Assembly (NCBI RefSeq): GCF_018812025.1
Contig: NC_063065.1
Location: forward strand, 31,412,642 to 31,476,641
Source: Megalobrama amblycephala
Lineage: Eukaryota > Chordata > Actinopteri > Cypriniformes > Xenocyprididae
Reading direction: 5' to 3'
Length of the DNA: 64,000 nucleotides
In this document: in pieces, positions 10,636-20,600 of the stretch
Numbering within the stretch: position 1 is the stretch's first letter
Layout: each line of letters begins with the position of its first letter
Notes under the pieces: model-generated
Told to the model about the DNA's origin: nothing
Seen by the model: the letters and a program-made list of their open reading frames with translations, nothing else
Database searches by the model: none
Translations under genes and position numbers: made by a program

Positions 10636-13348
10636 TAGGGCTGGGCGATTATGGCCTAAAATCAAAACCTTGATTAATTGAACATTTTACCTCGATTATA
10701 TGGAAGAGGATTAGGGCCAAGCAATAATAAAAAAAAAAAAAAAAACATCTCAAGATTAAAGTTGTTAAATTTCGGGAAAAAACTCATTAAATTTCAAGAA
10801 AAAAGTCGAGATAAAATGTTGAGAATAAACTCGTTAAATTACGAGAAAAAACTCGTTAAATTTTGAGAAAAAAGTCGAGATAAAATGTTGAGAATAAAGT
10901 CATTAAATTATGAGAATAAAGTCGTTAAATTACGAGAAAAAAGTTGTTAAATTATGAGAACAAATTCGTAATTTAACGAATTTGTTCTCGGACTTTAACA
11001 ACTTTTTTTCTCGTAATTTAACGACTTTATTCTCATAATTTAATGACTTTTAAATTATTTTTTATATTTTATATTTTAAATTATATTTTATATTTTAAAT
11101 TTTATATTTTAAATTATAGTCGTTAAATTATTCTCATAATTTAACGACTTTTTTTCTCGTAATTTAACGAATTTGTTCTCGTAATTTAACAACTTTTTTC
11201 TCGTAATTTAATTACTTTATTCTCAACATTTTATCTCGACTTTTTTCTCGAAATTTAACAAGTTTTTTTCTCATAATTTAACGAATTTGTTCTCGTAATT
11301 TAACGACTTTTTTCTCGTAATTTAATGACTTTATTCTCAACATTTTATCTCGACTTTTTTCTCAAAATTTAACGAGTTTTTTCTCGAAATTTAGCACGTT
11401 TTTTTCTCGTAATTTAATTACTTTTTTCTCGTAATTTAACGAATTTGTTCTCGTAATTTAACGACTTTTTTTCTCATAATTTAATTACTTTATTCTCAAC
11501 ATTTTATCTCGACTTTTTTCTCAAAATTTAACGAGTTTTTTCTCGAAATTTAACAAGTTTTCTCGTAATTTAACGACTTTTTTTCTCATAATTTAACGAA
11601 TTTGTTCTCATAATTTAACGACTTTTTTTCTCGTAATTTAATGACTTTATTCTCAACATTTTATCTCGACTTTTTTCGTGAAATTTAACGAGTTTTTTCT
11701 CGAAATTTAGCAAGTTTTTTCCTCGTAATTTAACAACTTTTTTTCTCGTAATTTAACGAATTTGTTCTCGTAATTTAACGACTTTTTTTCTCGTAATTTA
11801 ATGACTTTATTCTCAACATTTTATCTCAACTTTTTTCTCGAAATGTAACAAGTTTTTTCTCGAAATTTAGCAAGTTTTTTTCTCGTAATTTAATTACTTT
11901 TTTTCTCGTAATTTAATGAATTTGTTCTCGTAATTTAACAACTTTTTTTCTCATAATTTAATTACTTTATTCTCAACATTTTATCTCGACTTTTTTCTCA
12001 AAATTTAACGCGTTTTTTCTCGAAATTTAACAAGTTTTCTCGTAATTTAACGACTTTTTTTCTCATAATTTAACAAATTTGTTCTCGTAATTTAACGACT
12101 TTTTTTCTCGTAATTTAATGACTTTATTCTCAACATTTTATCTCGACTTTTTTCGTGAAATTTAACGAGTTTTTTCTCGAAATTTAGCAAGTTTTTTCCT
12201 CGTAATTTAACGACTTTTTTTCTCGTAATTTAACGAATTTGTTCTCGTAATTTAACGACTTTTTTTCTCGTAATTTAATTACTTTATTCTCAACATTTTA
12301 TCTCGACTTTTTTCTCGAAATTTAACGAGTTTTTTCTCGAAATTTAGCAAGTTTTTTCCTCGTAATTTAACGACTTTTTTTCTCGTAATTTAACGAATTT
12401 GTTCTCGTAATTTAACGACTTTTTTTCTCGTAATTTAATTACTTTATTCTCAACATTTTATCTAGACTTTTTTCTCGAAATTTAACGAGTTTTTTCTCGA
12501 AATTTAGCAAGTTTTTTCTCGTAATTTAACGACTTTTTTTCTCGTAATTTAATTACTTTATTCTCAACATTTTATCTCGACTTTTTTCTCGAAATTTAAC
12601 AAGTTTTCTTGTAATTTAACGACTTTTTTTCTCGTAATTTAACGAATTTGTTCTCGTAATTTAACGACTTTTTTTCTCGTAATTTAATGACTTTATTCTC
12701 AACATTTTATCTCGACTTTTTTCTCGAAATTTAACAAGTTTTCTCGTAATTTAACGACTTTTTTCTCGTAATTTAACGAATTTGTTCTCGTAATTTAACG
12801 AATTTGTTCTCGTAATTTAACGACTTTTTTCTCGTAATTTAATGACTTAATTCTCAACATTTTATCTCGACTTTTTTCTCAAAATTTAACAACTTTAATC
12901 TCGAGATGGTTTTATTTTTTATTATTGCTTGGCCCTAATCCTCTTCCGTGCGTTTACGATTAATGAAAACGATTATTTTGTTTCTGGGTTTTTTTTTTTT
13001 CGCCCTCATAGTTCACTGACAAGGTTTGTACTGTAAATATGATAAAGGTGGGATATTTTTTCCCTATTAAAAGAGTGATCTGACATAACAGCTCACTTTC
13101 AGAAGTTATTTTATATGGTTTGTAACATTTCTTACAGATTTCTGCTTGTTGTAAATCAGTTAAAGATAAATTAGCACAGTACCAGTACATAATGAGAGCG
13201 ATTGCGTGGCTACACACGCGGTAGTATGTTTTTAAGGGGGAAGCATTAGCAGGATTAAAAAAACGAAATAACCGACCTGGGAAAATTACGTCGGTTAGAG
13301 GTTCTGAATTTCGGTTTCGATTACTTTTCGATTAATCGTCCAGCCCTA
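10636..13348. mobile_element. hAT-like element, 8-bp TSD CGACTCGG
   Basis: Perfect TSD at 10628-10635 and 13349-13356. Ends TAGGGCTGGGCGATTA and ATTAATCGTCCAGCCCTA are inverted repeats. It carries a nested 2.2-kb foldback array. No transposase frame remains. Inserted in composite copy B. Confidence 0.9.
10702..12947. mobile_element. Foldback element expanded into a satellite-like array
   Basis: Terminal inverted repeats GGAAGAGGATTAGGGCCAAG (10702) and CTTGGCCCTAATCCTCTTCC (ending 12947). The inside is built from ~20-bp variants of TCTCGTAATTTAACGACTTT. A short left arm (about 10745-10965) is inverted relative to a long right part (about 11115-12905). The marker TCTCAACATTTTATCTCGAC recurs at 11221, 11335, 11494, 11651, 11811, 11971, 12128, 12288, 12448, 12562, 12697 and 12852: a higher-order period of about 157-160 bp with some shorter steps. 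Confidence 0.85.
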
Positions 13349-14079
13349 CGACTCGGCATGCTTCACCGAATCTAAAGAGACCAATTTTCCCATATCAGCC
13401 ATTTTGGGTGTCACTCTGACCACACCACATCAATTTAGTCATAGCGACACCTATTGGTTGAAAGTGATAAACCATTAAATCAGATTACAAATGACTGTTT
13501 TTATGATTTTTTTTTTTTGCCTAAAATCATCTTAAAATATCTTTAATTGCATGTTGTTGCAGTTGGTCTGATGCTCCAGCCATGTAGGCGTGACTTATCA
13601 TGTTCTTTGTGCTTGGCCTCGATAATTGCTGCTTGCAGCTAAATGTAATTATTTTATTCATCAAGTACTCTTCCTTAAATTGATCAGTAAAGACATTTAT
13701 GTTTTTATTTCAAATAAATGCTGTTCTTTCTATTCATCAAAGAATAGAAAAACTAAAATGTATGATGGTTTCCACCAAAATCTGAAGCTGCACAACTGTT
13801 TTCAACATTGATAATAATCATAAATGTTTCTTGAGCATCAAATCATCATATCAGAATGATTTCTGAAGGATCATGTGACACTGAAGACTGGAGTAATGAT
13901 GCTGAAAATTCAGCTTTGATCACAGGAATAAATTACACTTTACTATATATTCACATAGAAAACAGCTGATTTACATTGGAATAATATTTCACTGTTTTAC
14001 TGTATTTTTTATCAAATAAACACAGCCTTGGAGAGCAGAAGAAAACATCAAAAACATTTATAATATAATAACATTTCCT

Positions 14080-14564
14080 CAGCAAATCTGATTAACATAA
14101 TCTCATTTTTAATTGCCCCTCATTATAACACACTTACAAAATGAAAATCCCTGTTCACCACTTGGAAAAGTCCTGCTGTGATGAAAATGAGTCTCTTCAG
14201 CTGTCGTTCCTTCACACCGCTTTACTTTCCTTTGCAATCGAGAAGCATTTCCATGGTTTTATTAAAGGAGAATTTTGATTGTTTACAGTAGAACAATGCA
14301 AATACTGCAGAGAAACTTTACACTAATGGTTTCATCATGAATTCAAATCCTACAAGGACATTTGATGTTCTTTGAACGTTCATCTAGTGAAATATTAGTA
14401 TTCAGTCCAGTTTCCCGCTGCTTCATTCATCATTGTTCATGTTTTCTGAGCAAGATCATATCGGCTCTGAATGAAGGGCTTCTAGCACGCTTTGTTGTAA
14501 AAAATGGAAATGATCCGATAGCATCTTTCAATCATGTCGTCTTGACCTCTGGTTTCCTCCACAG
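14080..14564 (+). other. vopp1 intron, 3' end
   Basis: No repeat recognised; it contains the polypyrimidine tract and acceptor for the exon at 14565. Confidence 0.6.
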
Positions 14565-14642
14565 ATGCCGCTCGTACGAGGACTGCTGTGGGACGCGCTG
14601 CTGCGTCAGAGCCCTGTCCATCCAGAGGCTCTGGTACTTCTG
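14565..14642 (+). CDS. vopp1: vopp1 exon: Cys-rich lumenal segment and start of TM helix
   Basis: 78 bp after the acceptor ...cctccacag at 14564, ending TTCTG|GTAACA. It holds one base, 25 codons and two bases, encoding CRSYEDCCGTRCCVRALS followed by IQRLWYF. The split TG|G Trp codon is completed by the next exon. Five Cys residues in 13 positions are the family's lumenal signature. Confidence 0.93.
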
Positions 14643-17600
14643 GTAACAACTGCCTTTTCTTCTCCTTTTCGACAGTTTAAATGTTTTCACTCTTAAAAAT
14701 AAAGGTTGGATATTAGCATCAATGGTTCCATGAAAAACTTTTAACATCCGTGGAAACTTTCCATTGGACAAAACATTCTTCACACTAAGAAAAAGAATTC
14801 TTTTAAGAACTGATCACTGAAAAGTTCTTTGGGGAGTCAAAAAATAAAATAAAAAAAGGAAATTGTAAATATTTTTGTTTACATCACACTTTGGACATTA
14901 TAAATCACAATTGAAAGTTTATATCTCACAATTTTGAGACAAAAAAGTTAGAATTGCAAGATATAAACTTGCAATTTCCCTTTTATATTTTATTATTCAG
15001 TGGCGGAAACAAGCGGAAATAAAGCTGGTGGAACCTTTATTTTGAAGAGTGTACACTGGAAAAAAAAAAGTACGAAAAACTTTTGTTAGTAAATAATTGT
15101 TCACAAATAATTACAAAGAAATGGCATTGAATTAAATGTGAAATTTTTAAGTAGAAAGAAAATGTATTCCAATAATCTTTGTTTTATTCACCACTTTGAC
15201 AAATAATTTTTGACAGTGTATTTAAAAAACTGTACAGAATTTTATTAAGTAGTCATGAACTGTGTTGTTTTATTGTTTTATAATGTTTCCTGTTGCACTT
15301 ATAAAGTTAGTATTATTTTTATATCAAAAAGTGTCATAATTTAGAAATAAAATGATTTTAGCCTCTAATTTGAACGCTCTGTTTTAAGGGGCGTGTCTGT
15401 GTGAGACTTCAATGTAAACGCCCACTGCTGTGATTGGCTGACATCTCTGCATATGAAATAGCTAAAGTATTACTCTCTATGTGGAACTGTCGAAAACTTT
15501 TATCACGTTTTTACTATTACAGCTCTCAAGGTTTACTAATCGTGAAAAGTGATGATTATGGTGTTCTATATTTAGATCGTGGCATGAAAGGTTGCAGTGA
15601 TGAACATTGTAGTCGATCACAGTCATGTTGTTGAGCTCATGAAAGCAGTGATCTCGTCATTGAAACTCAGTTTCTGCACACTAACGAATGTTTTCATCAT
15701 AACTAACAGTGCAAACGCGATGTAAATAAGAGATTTGTTGAATAAAACGGGAGTTTTGGCTTGAGTTCAGAACTTAGTCACTGATAAACTCACTCTGTTT
15801 GATTGACAGCTCCAGTGATTGTAAATATATAATTTAATCACGTTAAATAACTTTAAATTAAAGATTATTTTCATCCTACTAAGAGAAACAAGGTGAAGTT
15901 GAGCGTTTAGTCACGGGTTTGATTTACTGACACACAGACAAAGATCATCTGACTGTACATGAATCATTAATATCAGATCAGGCATTAGAATGAACACAGT
16001 TACTGACATGTTGTTGCATTACTGTCCAGTTCATGTCGTAAAAGTCTGTTTGCAAAGAAATGTGATTGATTTACCAAAGAATCCACAGTGAAATGAACCG
16101 AATACTAATAAATAAAGCTCAACTGAGACATTCACATTGATGAAAATAACCAGCATTAGGATCCTTTGAAAGGTAATGTTATTTCAGTCCTGTATCGCTC
16201 TTCTCTCCTCCTCATCTCACTAACACACCAGTGGGCGGAGCTAATGTTGCAATGATGGAGTAGGCGTTGATTTCTTCTGTGGAGGCGGAGTTTCATCTTC
16301 TGGGATGAGTCATTATCTGGGTCTGGTGTCAATAAAAGCTGTTTTTGGACTAACAAGGACGTTTTCGATTCTGAAACTTACAGATTATTCTTATAGTACG
16401 ATGAACTCTTATATATCAAAAGTTCAAGGAAAATTTGATTTCTCAATTCATGACCCCTTTAATATCTGTTGCAAGTTGCAACATGAAGTTAATTAAGGCT
16501 GAATTTAAAATCTGTGACTTTTTGCTTCAAGAAAGCTGTGATTGGAAGATTGTGTGTTCCTCTTTCTGATAGGCTGCTGCTGATGATGGGCGTGCTCTTC
16601 TGCTGCGGCGCAGGCTTCTTCATTCGCCGGCGGATGTATCCGTCTCCGCTCAGCGAGGAGCCCGCCTTTAATGTGTCCTTCACCAGACAGCCGGTCAGCA
16701 CGCCAGGTGAGGATCCATCTTATAGGCCCAAAGAATCAGAAAAGTTGAAGGTTTGAACAAAAATGCATGTCTTTCCCAAACTCTGCCTACAGGATCATTG
16801 ATTGACACCACCTAAGTGCATTTTTTAAATGTTACTCCCAACTTTTGTGAGTACTGTGTATTTTTGTGCTGTTTTTTGAGTGCTGTTTGTGTGGTCACTG
16901 ATATGTAGAGCATTTTAAATCAGTGTCTGTGAGGTCAGGGTGCTGCCTTTGTGAACAGCTCACTATGTTTTGGAACAGAGCCCGAGTCATGTTGTATTCG
17001 GAAACTATGACAGGACCTTATTGACTATGATTATGATGCTACTGCTACAAAATATGTCCCTCATCTCACAATTTGGCCTTTTTCTGAGCCAAACAAGGTT
17101 TGGAAACGCACCTCCCGAATTCTCCCTCACTATTAGGTTCGTAACAGGCAGTTATTATTAGTCGGCTCTTGCTCGGAGCCAAGGTTGGCACTTCACCACA
17201 GACTTGATTTATTTCCCCGTCTCTGTGCCAAACCAGCAGAAAATTGCAAATGAGCCATTCTGGTGTGTGAGCAGATACGCTGCCAACATATGGCCAGAAA
17301 CGCCCTGCTGTTCTCAATAGATGGAGTAAACAGTGTTTCTGGACAGCCTGTTTTGTAAGCTAGTGCATTGTTAGTTACTAGCTGTTTTCATGCGTTCCCT
17401 GTCATATCTATTGTTGCTTCAGTTGGCAGCAAAACAAGGGTGTAATTTGGATCTTCAAAGGAGTATTCAGTTATTTTCTCTTCCTCTGCACTGCGTCTGT
17501 GTCATGTTGGCATGGAGGCTTGTTTCTGCCACGGAATACAACACGTTTATTTCTCACATTTCTGACTTTATTTCTCACAATTGCAAGGTACAAACTCATG

Positions 17601-20600
17601 ATTGTAAGTTTTTTGCACATTTCTAACTTTATTTCTCACAATTCCAAGTTTATAACTCACAGTTCGTTCTCACAATTGCAAGGTTTAAACTCATAATCTG
17701 TTTTTCGTGCAATTCTGACTTTATTTTGTAAAATAGCAAGTTTATTTTTCACAATTCTGACGTTATTTGTTGTAATTGGGAGTTAATTTCTCACAACTCT
17801 GACCTTATTTCTTAAAATTACAAGTTTATTTTTTTTACAAATCTGACTTTATTTCTTAAAATTCCGAGTTTATAACTCACAGTTCTGTTTTTTCCAACAC
17901 AGAATAACAAAAAAAAGGTAATTAAGACTTTTTTATCTCACAGTTCTGACCTTTTTCCTTACAATTGTGATGTACCATCTAGCAATTCTGAATTTTTTTC
18001 TGAGAATATTGTGAGATATAAAATCGCAATTACCTTTTTTAATACCAGAAATACCAAGCTCAGACTTTTGTCGAAGGATTTACAAAAACAAAAAATGTTG
18101 GCATGTGAGCTGCAGTGTTGGACACATTACTTTAAAAAAGTAATTAGTTATAGTTAATAGTTACTTCTCACAAATTGTAACTTTAGTTAGTAACGGAGTT
18201 ACATCATTATAAAACTAACTAATTACCAGGGAAAAGTAACTATTGCGTTACTTAAAAAAATGTCAAAATATGTCAAATAACTTGGATGCCCCCAATATTA
18301 AATATGTCTAAACATAAATAATGCTTGATCCGACTCGTGACTCGCTCTTGCTCACGACATGAAATTTCTCTGTACTGTACTACATGTTGTTAGCCATTAA
18401 AGAAAACGTAGTTTAATATTTATGTTTAAATAACCCTGTTATGTTTTAAATTAATCTATTTATGAAAAGTGAACAGCACGAGTAAGATAGGATGCATCAT
18501 AAGATGCACAATATATCGGGAGACAAGGAGTGGGTCAGACATGATTTTGACCACTTCATTAAGTTTTGTTTTGTAGAAAGCCTCTCTTTAAAGTGAATTT
18601 CATTTTGTAAAAATTTTAATTTTAATCAATGTTTTATCAACCAATTGCCTGGATTTAATAAATAAGAAGTAAATATAGCAGACAATATATTCATGACATG
18701 GAGGCGCCGGCGCGATCACTTGCGTCTTATAGGCTAAATGAACCGAAACTCAGCGGCAGCTTGCCTCACAGACATGAGAAATATATCTATAGAAAGCTTG
18801 AAATGTCTACTTTTTATAGAAATAATTCAAAACAAAAAGAAATAGGCTACTCTTATTATGTAATCCGAATGAAATGTGCATTCTCTCTCCAAGCGCGTCC
18901 ACATGTGGAGATGATGAGAGTCAGCAATGTCAACTTCATCTTCCCAGCAGACACTGATTCAGAAAACATTACTTTATTAACTTACTGTTTTTGTCACATT
19001 CATAATCATTACTTTTGCCGGTTCTTTATAAATTGTTTGTTTTGGGGTGGATTTTGGTCTGTTTTTTTCTTTCTGGTATCCTTGCATGAACACCAAGTGA
19101 AAGTAACAGGTTTTAGCTGGTTAAGACGTGAGTTGAAAGAGTGACAGTAGTCCATACAGGCTGATGAAGGATTCTGTCACAGTCTCATGCAGCATGTGGA
19201 ATACTTTGTTTTTAAAACAGTGTAATAGTTGCACATTTGAAACATTTATATGCAGTGCTGCACACGTTCCTACTAGACTTTTATTATGAAATGTTTCACA
19301 TTCATTTTTACACACTGAGGAATGAGTCGAAATTCTCAGAAAGCATGCGACAGATGCACATAATATGGTTTACCTTTGACATCAGTTTTCATTAAATTAC
19401 AACCCTGTTTTGCTTATTGAATAGTTTTAGTGCACAGAACTGATTATATACTGAAAATAAAACATTGCAAACTATTTTCCCAACCACTAAAAGGCATATT
19501 AGGAAAATAGGTCACTTTTATATGACTTTGTTCTGAGGGAAAATGAACTGTCGTTATATTTGCTACTTGAGTGGAAAATTGAGTTGAAAATCTGAATAAA
19601 GCTACAATTCCTTAGGTTTTTATTTCTGAGGCAGTTTTGTTCAAAGGACAAATTAACATTAAAAAAGAAAAAGCACTCTCTTGTTTATCTTACAGTACAT
19701 AGTTAACTAAAAAAAACAAAATAAAATGGGTCACTTGAGCTCCATCTTAAGCAAATGAAGCATTACTTGCATCAATAAGAGACTGAATCTAAATCCACAG
19801 AGCTGCTAGAGGTCTAGTTCCTGAAGGTTGCAGTAAATCCCAATGATATCTTATATTTGTAAACATGCCGGCAGTTCATTTCACCAGAGAGGAACAGAGA
19901 GAGTGAAAGTTTTGGAGGAAAAAAAAAAAAAAATCTATATTAGCTCTGTCAGATTAAAAGTTTTAATCACACCCTTTTGTTCGCACACTTATTGTAAAAT
20001 TATCTTGTCTAAAGGTCATTTTGTCATCATTTTCTTTATCCAGCAAAGTAAACAATCAGATTGAAGGCTGATTCACACAAAACTGTACTCTCTGCAAACT
20101 TTTTTCAAGGTAAAAGAAAAAAAGGGAAATTGGAGACTCCAAAAGGACACCAAATAACCAAATATATAGATATAAGGAGTCCATGTAATTCATACATTTA
20201 TGCACACCCATGAAAAAATAAATAAATAAATAAAATAAAAAACATTACAGAAAAAAATTATTTGCATTAAATTATTTTAATGTGTTAAGGACTTGGAATC
20301 GATCGCATACATTAACGCGTTAACATTGACAGCCCTAATATTTATCCTATATCCAAAATCATTAGGATACATTTCTCAAAACTCTTCACACAGTTCTTCT
20401 TACCAACTTTCAGCTTCACAGTAGTTAATTTCACATTTCACAACAGGCATTAAAAGTTTTCACTCAACAAACACACTTTGTCACTCATAAAACACAGTCC
20501 TAAAAAGCACTATCAGGAGCATTATACAATGATTTATTTGGTAAAATATCTTTACAAAACAAGAATGACGCTCTCTATTCTTCAGAATTCACTGCAGTTT

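Larger units (their letters stand above)
9965..14075 (-). mobile_element. Composite nested repeat, copy B (inverted)
   Basis: Same architecture as 5615-9063 on the other strand: GGGGTCAGTAAGATTTTTTT at about 9976, then AGGGGCCAAGCACCGAAGGT (10004), the body with GTGCTTGGCCTCGATAATTG and CTGCTTGCAGCTAAATG (about 13609-13645), then the ACTCCAGTCTTCAGTGTCAC core inverted (about 13870-13890) out to 14075. Interrupted by a hAT element at 10636-13348. Confidence 0.75.

Noticed and set aside
1..14564. vopp1 signal-peptide exon and the CWYFEG exon
   Set aside because: Searched for Trp-Tyr-Phe codons with flanking splice sites; none found, so these exons are taken to lie left of the window.
18698..19144. 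148-codon open frame on the plus strand
   Set aside because: It lies in a dispersed repeat with an inverse copy at 60590-60860 whose frame is not kept; no domain, biased composition, ends in low-complexity Phe-rich sequence.
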